A stretch of 19,423 bases of DNA from an uncultured Anaerolineae bacterium (GCA_937942115.1 CALDFY010000012.1:1-19423); one strand, 5' to 3'; positions 7,303-15,481 are shown, numbered from the stretch's first letter. Translations and numbers: made by a program. Notes: generated by a model not told the origin, from the sequence alone.

Positions 7303-8663
7303 TGGACGTCGTCCTCGCTGTCCACCACTTCCCGCCCCGGTACGTGGCCGGGGCGGAACTCTATACCTACCGCCTGGCCCGGGGATTGCTCCGCAGCGGT
7401 CATCGGGTGGAGGTCGTCTGTGTGGAGTCCATCACGGAGGGCACGCTGGAGCCCCGCTGCGTCTCGGAAGAGTACGAGGGGATTCCCGTCCATCGCCTCT
7501 TCTTCAACCTGGCGCTGGCTCCCGACCCGGCCCGCTGGGAGTTCTGGAATCCCCGGTTAGGGGAATGGTTCGGCCGGTTTCTGGAAGAGTGTCGGCCCGA
7601 CCTGGTCCATTTTCAGGCCGGCTACCTGCTCACGGGAAGCGTCCTGGAGGCGGCGCAGGCGCGGGGCATCCCGACGGTCCTGACCCTGCATGACTACTGG
7701 TTCCTCTGCCCCCGCATCCACCTGCAGCGGCCGGACGGCGCGCTCTGCGGGGTGCCGGATGACCCGGCGGAGTGTGTGTGGTGTCGGCTCACCGAGAAGC
7801 GGCGCTTCCGACTGCCGGACCGGGCCACTCGTGGCGGGGCCGGACGGCTGGCGCGGAGGATTCTTTCCGGGTCTCTGCTGGCCCGACGGACGGGGTGGTC
7901 TGCGCGGGTGGACGCCATCCGGGAGCGCCGGGAACGGCTGGGCCGCGCGCTCCGGGGCGTGGATGTCCTGCTCGCCCCTTCCCGTTTCCTGGCCCGGATG
8001 TTCGTCGCCCGGGGAGGCTTGCCCCCCGACCGCATCCGCTATCTGCGGTACGGGCTGGATTCCGGCACCGGAGAGCGTCCGTCACCCCCCGAGAGCGGCC
8101 GGCGGCGTGGCTTTCGGGTCGGTTACCTGGGCCAGATTGCGCCCCACAAAGGGGTCCACGTCCTGGTGGAAGCGTTCCGTTCCCTGGATGTTTTGGACGG
8201 GGCCTGCGAACTGCGAATTTATGGGGATATGGGCCGTTTTCCCCGCTATGCGGAGCGGCTGCGGCGTCTGGCACGGGGGGACGCCCGCATCCGGTTTGAG
8301 GGCGCAGTAGACAACTGGCGGGTCCCGGAGGTCATGGCTGAGTTGGACGTGCTGGTTGTGCCGTCCATCTGGTACGAGAACTCGCCGCTGACGATTCTGG
8401 AGGCCCATGCGGCTGGGGTGCCCGTTCTGGCTTCCGACCTGGGCGGGATGGCCGAGATGGTGCGGCATGGGGTGGACGGCCTGCTCTTCCGGGTGGGGGA
8501 TGCTCAGGACCTGGCAGCCCGGCTGAGGGAACTGGCGGAGAACCCCGACCTGCTTTCCCGTCTGAGGGCCGGTATCGGGCCGGTCTGGACGCTGGAGGAG
8601 GAGAGGAAACAACTGATGGGGATATATCGGGAAGCGGTCCGGCTTCGGGAGGTGCACCCATGA
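7302..8663 (+). CDS. Glycosyltransferase family 4 (GT-B fold)
   Basis: A 453-residue cytoplasmic glycosyltransferase. The N-terminal Rossmann half starts with VVLAVHHFPPRYVAGAELYT and the G-G/A-E loop used in acceptor binding. The C-terminal donor-binding half has FRVGYLGQIAPHKGVHVLVE (271-290) and the E-x7-E signature (E359 to E367) before AHAAGVPVLASDLGG. A cysteine group at C136, C149, C158 and C161 follows LHDYWFLC, a feature seen in a subset of GT4 enzymes and possibly a metal or structural site. Start: ATG at 7302 overlaps the flippase stop by one base (TGATG) and has AGGAGG upstream; the frame stays open much further 5' only because it shadows the flippase gene. Donor and acceptor sugars are unknown. 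Confidence 0.93.
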   Translation: MDVVLAVHHFPPRYVAGAELYTYRLARGLLRSGHRVEVVCVESITEGTLEPRCVSEEYEGIPVHRLFFNLALAPDPARWEFWNPRLGEWFGRFLEECRPDLVHFQAGYLLTGSVLEAAQARGIPTVLTLHDYWFLCPRIHLQRPDGALCGVPDDPAECVWCRLTEKRRFRLPDRATRGGAGRLARRILSGSLLARRTGWSARVDAIRERRERLGRALRGVDVLLAPSRFLARMFVARGGLPPDRIRYLRYGLDSGTGERPSPPESGRRRGFRVGYLGQIAPHKGVHVLVEAFRSLDVLDGACELRIYGDMGRFPRYAERLRRLARGDARIRFEGAVDNWRVPEVMAELDVLVVPSIWYENSPLTILEAHAAGVPVLASDLGGMAEMVRHGVDGLLFRVGDAQDLAARLRELAENPDLLSRLRAGIGPVWTLEEERKQLMGIYREAVRLREVHP

Positions 8664-9283
8664 GAGAAACGGCACACCCCTGGAGCGTTCCGGAGGAGGC
8701 GATCCCCGGCCTGGGGTATTACTGGCGTCGCTTTTGGGAGTTCGGGGGCGACTTTCGCCGCTGGATTCTGCCGATGTGCCTGCGCGGCATTCTGCGCAGG
8801 CGTCAATTTGATTCGCCGCACATCGTGGCCCTGGGCAAGGGGGTGACCATCATCCGGCGGGGCGGACAACTGGTCACCGGCAGCGGCGTGCGCATCGCCG
8901 ACCACTGCTTCATAGACGTGGGGGCCCGGGGCCTGCTCTCCATCGGCACCCGGACGGTCATCGGTCCATACACGCGCATCATGGCCGCCACCGAGGTCCG
9001 CATCGGCGCCCGCTGCATGATCAGTTGGCACTGCAGCATCTTTGATTCCATCGGCCACCGACTCTGGCTGGAGGAGACCGGAGAGGCAGAGATTGAGGCC
9101 CCCATCACCATCGGCGACGACGTCTGGATCGGCCCGTACTCCATCATTATGAAAGGGGTGACCATCGGCAGTAACTCGGTTATCGGCGCCGGGTCGGTGG
9201 TGCGCCGCAACGTCCCGCCCAACACCCTGGTCTACGGAAACCCCGCCCGCCCGGCGGGCAAAGTGGTCCGATGGGAACGGTGA
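8660..9283 (+). CDS. Left-handed beta-helix (hexapeptide) acyltransferase
   Basis: A 207-residue soluble protein of the WbbJ/maltose O-acetyltransferase type. Hexapeptide repeats run from about residue 74 to 182 (VTGSGVRIADHCFI, IGTRTVIGPYTRI, IGDDVWIGPYSI, VTIGSNSVIGAGSVV), with a loop around ISWHCSIFDS (121-130) whose H124 is a candidate catalytic histidine. The C-terminal NPARPAGKV closes the helix as in acetyl-CoA-dependent acetyltransferases. It probably O-acetylates a sugar during repeat-unit synthesis. ATG overlaps the previous stop as ATGA (8660-8663). The next gene encodes an SGNH-like protein, so the two may form an acylation/deacylation pair. Which acyl group and sugar are used cannot be seen. 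Confidence 0.92.
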   Translation: MRETAHPWSVPEEAIPGLGYYWRRFWEFGGDFRRWILPMCLRGILRRRQFDSPHIVALGKGVTIIRRGGQLVTGSGVRIADHCFIDVGARGLLSIGTRTVIGPYTRIMAATEVRIGARCMISWHCSIFDSIGHRLWLEETGEAEIEAPITIGDDVWIGPYSIIMKGVTIGSNSVIGAGSVVRRNVPPNTLVYGNPARPAGKVVRWER

Positions 9284-9287
9284 CTGA

Positions 9288-10166
9288 ATGAAAGACTCTG
9301 CTCCTGCCTTATTGCTGGTCGTTCTGGTCATTCTGCTCCTGAGCCTGCTGATCGGCGCCGCGACCGCGCTGCGCGGTCAGGGACTCCGCATGGCCGTCCT
9401 TCACCGAATGCAGGCCATCCTGCACCGAAACGATGGGGTGCGAAGGGGCGACTTTACCAATGTCATCTTCCTCCACCACTCCGTGGGCCGCAACCTGATC
9501 CAGCAGGGCGGTGTGCGGGAGCGGCTGACCGCCGCAGGATTCCAGTTCTGGGACCACGACTACAACTGGGAGGGGTTGACCCGCCCGGACGGGACACTGG
9601 CCGGCTACAGTTACGGCATTCCTGGCGACAACACCGACCCGGACGGGCTGGCTCGCCTCTTCGCCCAACCAGCCTTCCCGTGGCCCCTCAACGCGTTCAG
9701 CGGTCTGCTGCAGCACGAGGTCATCATCATCAAGTCCTGCTTCCCCAACAGCAACATCCGGAGTGACGAACAGTTGCGGGAAATGCAGGGGTACTACCTG
9801 AAGGTTCGGGAACGGATAGACCGACTCCCGGACCACCTGTTCATCATCGTCACCTCGCCGCCGCTGAATCCGGCGGAGACGACCCCGGAAGCCGCCGCGC
9901 GGGCCCGGACGCTCTCTCGTTGGCTACAATCAGACGAATTTCTGGCTGGTCATCCCAATCTGGCCGTTTTTGACCTCTTCGGCTTGCTGGCGGAGGACGA
10001 CCCGACGGCCCCCGACTTCAACATGCTGCGGGCGGAGTACCGGGAAGGGACGGATTCTCACCCCAACCGGGTGGCCAATGAGACGATAGGGCCACTGTTT
10101 GCCGATTTTATCATTGAGGTAGCGCGGGCCTATCGTGCCCGGCTGGAAGGAGGCACAGGGCCGTGA
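9288..10166 (+). CDS. Membrane-anchored SGNH-hydrolase-like protein
   Basis: A 292-residue protein that I do not recognise as a named family. An N-terminal hydrophobic segment (about 7-28) looks like a signal anchor, placing the rest outside the membrane. The body resembles SGNH/GDSL hydrolases in motif order: a candidate nucleophile S65 in FLHHSVGRNL, a middle block KSCFPNSNI (149-157) that could supply oxyanion residues, a beta-strand block LFIIVTSPPLN (184-194), and a C-terminal D-x-H (D256, H258) in GTDSHPNR. The assignment is inferred from these short motifs. It starts 4 nt after the acyltransferase stop, suggesting a joint role such as acyl transfer to, or removal from, the exported glycan, by analogy with AlgJ/AlgX or PatB-type enzymes. 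Confidence 0.8.
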   Translation: MKDSAPALLLVVLVILLLSLLIGAATALRGQGLRMAVLHRMQAILHRNDGVRRGDFTNVIFLHHSVGRNLIQQGGVRERLTAAGFQFWDHDYNWEGLTRPDGTLAGYSYGIPGDNTDPDGLARLFAQPAFPWPLNAFSGLLQHEVIIIKSCFPNSNIRSDEQLREMQGYYLKVRERIDRLPDHLFIIVTSPPLNPAETTPEAAARARTLSRWLQSDEFLAGHPNLAVFDLFGLLAEDDPTAPDFNMLRAEYREGTDSHPNRVANETIGPLFADFIIEVARAYRARLEGGTGP

Positions 10167-11065
10167 TGCCTCAGGTGGCGGTTATCGTGCTCAACTGGAA
10201 CGGGCTGGACGACACGTTGGCATGCCTGGAATCATTATCCCACCTTGATTACCCCTGCTATCGGGTCCTGGTGGTGGATAACGGCTCCACCGACGGCTCT
10301 CCTTCAGTGATTCGGGAACACTTTCCCGGTGTAGAGGTCATTGAGACCGAAGAGAACCTCGGTTATGCCGAGGGCAACAACATCGGTGTCCGACATGCCC
10401 TGCGGGATGGTGCCGATTATGTTTTCATCGTCAACAACGATACGGAATTTCATCCGGACATCCTGAACCATTTGGTGGAAACGGCAGAGGCAAGTCCCCG
10501 AGCAGGGGCTGTGGGCCCGAAAATATACTACTACTTGTGGCCGCAGCGGCTCTGGGCTGCCGGTGGGGCCATCAACTGGCGGCATGGATTCACTTATAAT
10601 CTCGGCATCAATCAGGATGACCGGGGTCAATTTGACGAGATCCAGCCGGTAGACTTTCTGCCTGGCTGTGCACTCCTTATCAAACGCAAAACCTGGGAGA
10701 CCGTAGGTCCATTTGATGCGCGTTTCTTTCTGTACTGGGAGGAAGTGGATTGGTGTGTGCGGGCGCGGCGTGCTCATTATGAACTCCTGCTGGTTCCCAA
10801 AGCCAAAATGTGGCATAAGACGCTACCCCATCAATCGCATTCTCCCTACGTTCTTTACTATATGACCCGGAACCGTTTTCTTTTTTTGCACAAACACCTG
10901 CCATTTTCACAAAAGTTGGGGATATTACCCAGGTGTGCCTGGGATGCTTTCGTGGCGATGGCTGATGATTTGAGCAAAGGCAAGCGTGGCCATGCGAGGG
11001 CGATAGGATGGGGACTCCTGGATTTCTTCAGGGGAAAGTTCGGGCCAGTTTCAGTGCCTCTATAG
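10163..11065 (+). CDS. Glycosyltransferase family 2 (rhamnosyltransferase-like)
   Basis: A 300-residue GT-A fold glycosyltransferase of the WbbL/rhamnosyltransferase type. Visible motifs are VAVIVLNWNG at the N-terminus, VDNGSTDGS (38-46) for nucleotide binding, the DxD-equivalent NNDTE (91-95), and YWEEVDWC (191-198) with the acidic catalytic-base region. The C-terminal part is basic and probably lies on the membrane. Start is either GTG at 10163 (AGGAGG 9 nt upstream) or ATG at 10166; the difference is one residue. It overlaps the preceding stop, but its base composition is more AT-rich than its neighbours', as is that of the following methyltransferase, suggesting separate acquisition. Its 3' end overlaps the next gene by 58 nt, unusually long for this operon. 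Confidence 0.93.
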   Translation: MMPQVAVIVLNWNGLDDTLACLESLSHLDYPCYRVLVVDNGSTDGSPSVIREHFPGVEVIETEENLGYAEGNNIGVRHALRDGADYVFIVNNDTEFHPDILNHLVETAEASPRAGAVGPKIYYYLWPQRLWAAGGAINWRHGFTYNLGINQDDRGQFDEIQPVDFLPGCALLIKRKTWETVGPFDARFFLYWEEVDWCVRARRAHYELLLVPKAKMWHKTLPHQSHSPYVLYYMTRNRFLFLHKHLPFSQKLGILPRCAWDAFVAMADDLSKGKRGHARAIGWGLLDFFRGKFGPVSVPL

Positions 11066-11880
11066 GTGGGAAACCCATCGCGGCCTGGGATGCTTACTGG
11101 CAAAGGATGGCCGGGACCGGCTACATTAACTACGTGCCTGAACTCCTTTCGGCCATTTGCTCCAGGATAGATGTGAGGGGACGGCGTATTTTAGAGATAG
11201 GAAGTGGCACAGGTGGCAACGCCAGTTGGTTAGCCCAGAAGGGCGCCGAGATGTACCTGATAGACCTATCCTGGTCCGCTTTGCAGATTTCTGCAAGCAC
11301 GTTGAAGCAGAAAGGGTTGAAACCCGAGCTGGTCTGTGCCGACGCCTATCACCTCCCCTATCCTGATGGGTATTTTGACGTGGTTTTCCACCAGGGGTTT
11401 CTGGAACACTTTGTGGATCCCGTCCCCTTGCTTTTAGAACAGTGGAGAGTGTTGCGCGAAGGAGGATTTATTGTTGTTGACGTCCCTCAGCGCTATAGTC
11501 TGTACACCGTATACAAGCATCTATGCATGGCTTTGGGACGGTGGGAGTACGGTGTTTGGGAGACGGAGTTCAGCATAGAGGAGTTAAAGCGCCTCTTGAC
11601 GCATACAGGTTTTATTGTGGTACACGCTTATGCCCGTGGGTACTATCCCCGTGCTTTTTATATACTACGGCATTTCTACAAAATAGAAGAAAAACTTTTC
11701 CACCATCCCGCCCCCCTTTCAAGGCGGGGCTGGAAAGCATACAACGCGCTGTGGGAGAAGTTGGAAAGGAGCTGGCTGGGATTGCACAGTCTTCAGTGCA
11801 TTGGTGTATTAGGGCAAAAACGGGGCATGGCCGCTGGGGATGGAGTAAGGGCAATCACCCAATGCAAATCCTTTGCCTGA
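11008..11880 (+). CDS. Class I SAM-dependent methyltransferase
   Basis: A 290-residue methyltransferase with a Rossmann core. Motif I is ILEIGSGTGGNASWLA (61-76), followed by an acidic strand end (YLIDLSWSAL) and CADAYHLPYPDGYFDVVFHQ then GFLEH (110-134), the usual order for this superfamily. A C-terminal extension of about 80 residues, rich in Arg, Tyr and Trp, follows the core. In a polysaccharide operon the likely role is methylation of a sugar, but a lipid or other target is possible. The ATG at 11008 lies within the end of the preceding gene; the next in-frame ATG (11107) would cut only the unconserved N-terminus and cannot be excluded. Base composition is low in GC for the window: bases 11461-11520 hold 27 G/C of 60. 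The 3' end overlaps the next gene by 19 nt. Confidence 0.9.
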   Translation: MGTPGFLQGKVRASFSASIGGKPIAAWDAYWQRMAGTGYINYVPELLSAICSRIDVRGRRILEIGSGTGGNASWLAQKGAEMYLIDLSWSALQISASTLKQKGLKPELVCADAYHLPYPDGYFDVVFHQGFLEHFVDPVPLLLEQWRVLREGGFIVVDVPQRYSLYTVYKHLCMALGRWEYGVWETEFSIEELKRLLTHTGFIVVHAYARGYYPRAFYILRHFYKIEEKLFHHPAPLSRRGWKAYNALWEKLERSWLGLHSLQCIGVLGQKRGMAAGDGVRAITQCKSFA

Positions 11881-13073
11881 GTTCCTGGTCCCCCTACCCG
11901 CCGGATGTCGGCGCGCGCATCCGGCTCCGCCACCTGCTGGCCGCAATAGGAGCGGCCCACGCGGTGGAACTGATCTGCTTCTTCCGCGAGCGGGAGGAAC
12001 GGGTTGCGCCGGAGGCCCTGCCACCGGGCGTCTCCCTGCTGGGCGCGCTGCCGGCCCCCACCGGGAGAGGGAAGCGGCTGTCGCTGGACGGCCTGTTCTC
12101 TTCATACCCCCGCGCGGTGGCCGAACAATTCGTGCCGGAAATGGCGGACCGGTTGGCGGACGCCCTGTCCCGAAAGCGGTACGACCTGGTGTTGGCGTTT
12201 GAAATGGGGCCGGGGGTCACCACCGCGCCCTACCTGCTGGATGTCCGGGGGGTGCGGCGGGTAGTAGAGGGCCTGGAAATCTCCATGATCCGGGCGAAGG
12301 CAGCGGCGGCCCGTTCCCCGTTGCTCCGGCTCCGGTATCGCCTGACCTGGCGGAAACAGCGCCGGTACACGCGGGAACTCCTGCGGCAGATAGACGGGTG
12401 CACCGTCCCCTCGGACCTGGAGCGGGCGGCCATTCTGGACGTGGCTCCGGACAGCAGGCCGGTGGCCGTTGTGCCCAACGGGGTGGACCTGGAGTGGTAC
12501 CGGGGGGACTTCGGACCGGTAGAGCCGGATACCCTGGTCTTCCCCGGCGCGCTGACCTACGAGGCCAACTTTGAGGCGATGCGCTTTTTCCTGGGGGAGA
12601 TTTTTCCCCGCATCCGGCGAGCGCGCCCCCAGGCCACCCTCTACATCACGGGCCGCACCGACGGGGTGGACCTGCGCCGCCTCTCCCTGGGGGACGGGGT
12701 CGCACTGACCGGCTATCTGCCCGACGTGCGACCCCGGGTGGCCCGCAGCGCGGTCTGCATCGCGCCCCTCACCCTGGGCGGCGGGACCCGGATCAAGATT
12801 CTGGAAGCGATGGCCCTGGGCACGCCCGTGGTGGCGACCTCCAAAGGCGCGGAGGGGCTGGAGGTCACGCCGGGGCGAGACCTGCTCATCGCCGACGACC
12901 CAGAGGCCTTCGCCGGGGCCGTGGTGCGGGTCCTGGAGGATGCAGACCTGCGGGCGGCCCTCTCCGCCGCCGGGCGCCGCCGGGCCGCAGACTACGACTG
13001 GCGAATCATCGGCCAGCAACTGAACGCGTTCCTGAAACGGGTTTACCACGAAGGCACAAGGTTAATTGGTTAA
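11862..13073 (+). CDS. Glycosyltransferase family 4 (GT-B fold)
   Basis: A 403-residue glycosyltransferase. The N-terminus QILCLSSWSPYPPDVGARIR (2-21) resembles the sugar transferases found in exopolysaccharide and PEP-CTERM-linked clusters. The donor-binding half has VAVVPNGVDL (201-210), TLVFPGALTYEANFEAM (224-240) and GGGTRIKILEAMALGTPVVA (306-325). Start: ATG at 11862 gives the family N-terminus; the frame is open to 11523, but that stretch shadows the methyltransferase gene. The start lacks a strong ribosome binding site, and the 19-nt overlap suggests coupling. Composition returns abruptly to very high GC (49 G/C of 60 in 12001-12060). The last codons (HEGTRLIG) and the stop are made of a short AT-rich repeat, so the natural C-terminus may have been altered. 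Confidence 0.92.
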   Translation: MQILCLSSWSPYPPDVGARIRLRHLLAAIGAAHAVELICFFREREERVAPEALPPGVSLLGALPAPTGRGKRLSLDGLFSSYPRAVAEQFVPEMADRLADALSRKRYDLVLAFEMGPGVTTAPYLLDVRGVRRVVEGLEISMIRAKAAAARSPLLRLRYRLTWRKQRRYTRELLRQIDGCTVPSDLERAAILDVAPDSRPVAVVPNGVDLEWYRGDFGPVEPDTLVFPGALTYEANFEAMRFFLGEIFPRIRRARPQATLYITGRTDGVDLRRLSLGDGVALTGYLPDVRPRVARSAVCIAPLTLGGGTRIKILEAMALGTPVVATSKGAEGLEVTPGRDLLIADDPEAFAGAVVRVLEDADLRAALSAAGRRRAADYDWRIIGQQLNAFLKRVYHEGTRLIG

Positions 13074-13075
13074 TT
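13060..13075 (+). repeat. Tandem GGTTAATT repeat across a stop codon
   Basis: GGTTAATT occurs twice in direct succession (13060-13067 and 13068-13075) and supplies the TAA stop of the upstream glycosyltransferase. It continues into the AT-rich 26-bp spacer 13074-13099, the second-largest gap inside the operon region. No promoter could be made out. Confidence 0.55.
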
Positions 13076-13099
13076 CTTTAATTTTTTCATTACTCACCT

Positions 13100-14461
13100 A
13101 TGGCTTTCATCATCCGACTTCCATTCCAGAGATTTTATCGCCCCCTCATCATCGCCGGGGTCATCCTGGCCGACCTGATGGTGGGGTATCTGGCGTTGCG
13201 CCTGCGCCCGGATTATCTCCTGGCGACGGTGGTGGCGGTGCCGCTCCTGCTGATTGCCCTTCGGTGGCCGGAATCCGGCGTCCTGGGGCTCCTGCTGACC
13301 GCCGCCTTCGTCCGGGTCACCCTGCCTACGGGGACTCAGAGCCGCATCGTCGCCAGCCTGATCCTGACGGCCCTGCTGGTCGGCCTCTGGCTGGTTCGCA
13401 ACCTGGTGGAGAAACGACCGCTGCTCAGACCGTCGCCGGTCAACCGTCCCATTATCGCCATTCTGGTCGCCAGTGTGGTTTCCTATATCTGGTGCCTTAT
13501 CTTTCGGGACCCACTGGTGATTCCCAGTCGGAATTGGCCGGTCGTCCAAATTGCCGCGTTGGTAGTGATTGTGCTCTTGCCCGGTGCACTTCTCCTCACC
13601 GCAAGTACTATCTCTGGCCTCCGCTGGATGCGGGTTATCTACTGGGCGACTCTCGGCATTGGAGCCACACTGTTATTCACCAAAATCGTCAACGTGGGCG
13701 GCCGGTTTATCAACACCGGCGGTCTTTTCTCCCTTTGGTTCGTCTCACTGACCTATGGTCAGATTCTCTTCAACCGCGAACTCTCTACCCCGCTGCGCCT
13801 GGCACTGGTGGGGTTGCTGGCTCTCTGGATGTACGACCGGTTCATCCTCAACACCCACTGGCTGGCCGGGTGGGTGCCGCCTTTCCTGGCCATCGGCGTA
13901 CTCACCTTTTTGAAGTCCAGAAAATGGTTCGCGGTGATCCTGGTCGTGATGGCGGCTCTGCTGGCCCTGGAGTGGCGGGGGTTCATTCAACAGGTCATCG
14001 CGGGCGAGTCGGCGGAGAGCGGCGTCACCCGGCTGATGGCCTGGACCGTCAACTGGCGGGTGACCGGGCGCCACATCCTCTTCGGCACCGGCCCGGCAGG
14101 GTATGCCATTTATTATATGTCGTACTTTCCTCACGAAGCGATGGCAACCCATTCCAACTACATTGACATTCTGTCCCAACTGGGCATTGTCGGGCTGGGA
14201 CTGTATCTCTGGCTGTTGGGCACGCTGGTGGCTATTGGGCTGCGGGCCTGGCGGCGGGAACAGAGTAAGGGCTCTTTCTCCACGGGGTTGGCGGCTGGAA
14301 CACTGGGCGGGTGTGCCGGGATCATCCTGGCAATGGCTCTGGGGGATTGGCTTGTACCTTTCGTCTACACCCAGACGATTGCCGGATTTGACCATGCGGT
14401 TTACTCCTGGCTCTGGCTGGGGGTCATGGTAAGTTTGGCGGATCAGAAGGAACACGAGTGA
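13100..14461 (+). CDS. O-antigen polymerase/ligase-like membrane protein (Wzy/WaaL type)
   Basis: A 453-residue polytopic protein with about 10-12 membrane segments. The C-terminal third has the hallmark of the Wzy_C/O-antigen ligase family: a large loop with GRHILFGTGPAGY (323-335) and then ATHSNYIDILSQLGIVGLGL (349-368), the H-(N/S)-x-x-L-type motif next to a membrane helix. In a cluster with Wzx and Wzz it most likely polymerises the repeat unit; ligation of glycan to an acceptor is the alternative, and the two cannot be separated by sequence alone. It starts at an ATG after a 26-bp spacer with no obvious Shine-Dalgarno sequence. The stop overlaps the start of the next gene (GTGA, 14458-14461). 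Confidence 0.9.
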   Translation: MAFIIRLPFQRFYRPLIIAGVILADLMVGYLALRLRPDYLLATVVAVPLLLIALRWPESGVLGLLLTAAFVRVTLPTGTQSRIVASLILTALLVGLWLVRNLVEKRPLLRPSPVNRPIIAILVASVVSYIWCLIFRDPLVIPSRNWPVVQIAALVVIVLLPGALLLTASTISGLRWMRVIYWATLGIGATLLFTKIVNVGGRFINTGGLFSLWFVSLTYGQILFNRELSTPLRLALVGLLALWMYDRFILNTHWLAGWVPPFLAIGVLTFLKSRKWFAVILVVMAALLALEWRGFIQQVIAGESAESGVTRLMAWTVNWRVTGRHILFGTGPAGYAIYYMSYFPHEAMATHSNYIDILSQLGIVGLGLYLWLLGTLVAIGLRAWRREQSKGSFSTGLAAGTLGGCAGIILAMALGDWLVPFVYTQTIAGFDHAVYSWLWLGVMVSLADQKEHE

Positions 14462-15444
14462 TAGAGCTTTCCGTTTTGATCGTGAACTGGAACACGAAAG
14501 ACGCGCTGGCGGATTGCCTGCGGGCCCTCCCGGAAGCCACCGCGTCCGTTCCCAGCGAGGCCATTGTGGTGGATAACGGCTCTTCCGACGGCAGTCCGGA
14601 GATGGTGCGCGCCCAATTCCCGTGGGTCCGGCTGATAGAGAACAGGGAGAACGTCGGCTTTGTCCGCGCCACCAACCAGGCCATTGCCGCCAGCCGGGGA
14701 GCCTGTCTGCTCCTCCTCAACAGCGACGCCATCGCGCCGCCCGCTTCGCTGGCCCGAATGGTCTCGTTTATGAGACGTCATCCCGACGCAGGGGCCGTGG
14801 CGCCCAAACTGGTCAACCCGGATGGTTCCTTTCAGGCCTCCTACGCGCGATTCCCGACGCTGGTCTCGGAGGGTCTCTCTGCCTTCGGCCTGAACCGGCG
14901 CCTCTGGGGGGCGTATCATCCCAGCCCGCCCCCACAGCCCAGCGAGGCCCCGCGTCCGGTGGACTGGGCGCCGGGCGCCTGCCTGCTCCTGCGCCGAAGT
15001 GTGATAGAGGCGGTGGGGCCCCTGGATGAGGAATTCTGGATGTACTCGGAAGATGCCGACCTCTGCTACCGCATCCACCGCGCCGGTTGGAAGGTCTACT
15101 ATCTCCCGGACGTGGAGATTGTCCACCTGGGGGGCGCCAGCAGCCGCCAGTGCCGCCCCGAATCGGTGGCCCGTCTCTACGGGAGTAAAGTGCGCTTTTT
15201 CCGCAAGCACTACGGGCCTGTGCCCGCCGTCTTTTTGAGCATAGCCGTTGCCGCCGCCTATACCGTCAAGGCCGGCCTGGCATGCCTGGCCTATCCCTTC
15301 CCCCGCCGCCGGGAAGGGGCCCGAGCGCAGTTTCGCACGTCCCGGCTGGTCTGGGGAAATCTCCGTGTTGCCCTGGATACGCAACACGCAACACGTACCG
15401 GGGATGATGGAAAGGTGACCAATCTCCAGCAACTTGTCCTGTGA
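14458..15444 (+). CDS. Glycosyltransferase family 2 (rhamnosyltransferase-like)
   Basis: A 328-residue GT-A enzyme with the same motif order as the other GT2 in the operon: LSVLIVNWNTKD at the N-terminus, VDNGSSDGS (38-46), LLNSDA (86-91) as the metal-binding site, and WMYSEDADLCYR (194-205) with the catalytic-base region, followed by H223. A hydrophobic stretch near 258-280 probably contacts the membrane. The GTG start overlaps the preceding stop by four bases and has AAGGA a few nt upstream. The last roughly 25 residues (DTQHATRTGDDGKV...) look unconserved and are encoded partly by a short tandem repeat (ACGCAAC twice, 15379-15392), suggesting the end of the gene was remodelled by intergenic repeat sequence. 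Donor sugar unknown. Confidence 0.92.
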   Translation: MIELSVLIVNWNTKDALADCLRALPEATASVPSEAIVVDNGSSDGSPEMVRAQFPWVRLIENRENVGFVRATNQAIAASRGACLLLLNSDAIAPPASLARMVSFMRRHPDAGAVAPKLVNPDGSFQASYARFPTLVSEGLSAFGLNRRLWGAYHPSPPPQPSEAPRPVDWAPGACLLLRRSVIEAVGPLDEEFWMYSEDADLCYRIHRAGWKVYYLPDVEIVHLGGASSRQCRPESVARLYGSKVRFFRKHYGPVPAVFLSIAVAAAYTVKAGLACLAYPFPRRREGARAQFRTSRLVWGNLRVALDTQHATRTGDDGKVTNLQQLVL

Positions 15445-15481
15445 GTGAGGTCAGGGTTGTAAGGGAACGCAAGATATACAC

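Larger units (their letters stand above)
3341..15444 (+). other. Surface/exopolysaccharide biosynthesis operon (10 genes)
   Basis: Ten co-directional genes lie with gaps of at most 26 bp. Junctions are abutting (4048/4049), ATGA or GTGA overlaps (5854, 8660, 14458), a TGATG overlap (7302), a GTGATG junction (10163), a 4-nt gap (9284-9287), long overlaps of 58 nt (11008) and 19 nt (11862), and one 26-bp gap (13074-13099). The set (regulator, Wzz/BY-kinase, Wzx, four glycosyltransferases, acyltransferase, SGNH-like protein, methyltransferase, Wzy-like) matches a Wzx/Wzy-dependent pathway. The secreted protein at 15491 follows after 46 bp and may be its eleventh member. Confidence 0.85.

Noticed and set aside
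11690..11745. GC-rich imperfect hairpin in the methyltransferase gene as a terminator
   Set aside because: The pairing is interrupted and no T-run follows; it lies inside a coding region with a continuous frame.
13066..14166. 366-codon + strand open frame overlapping the Wzy-like gene
   Set aside because: It is Pro/Arg/Gly/His-rich without membrane segments; the overlapping frame from 13100 has clear membrane helices and the Wzy_C motif.
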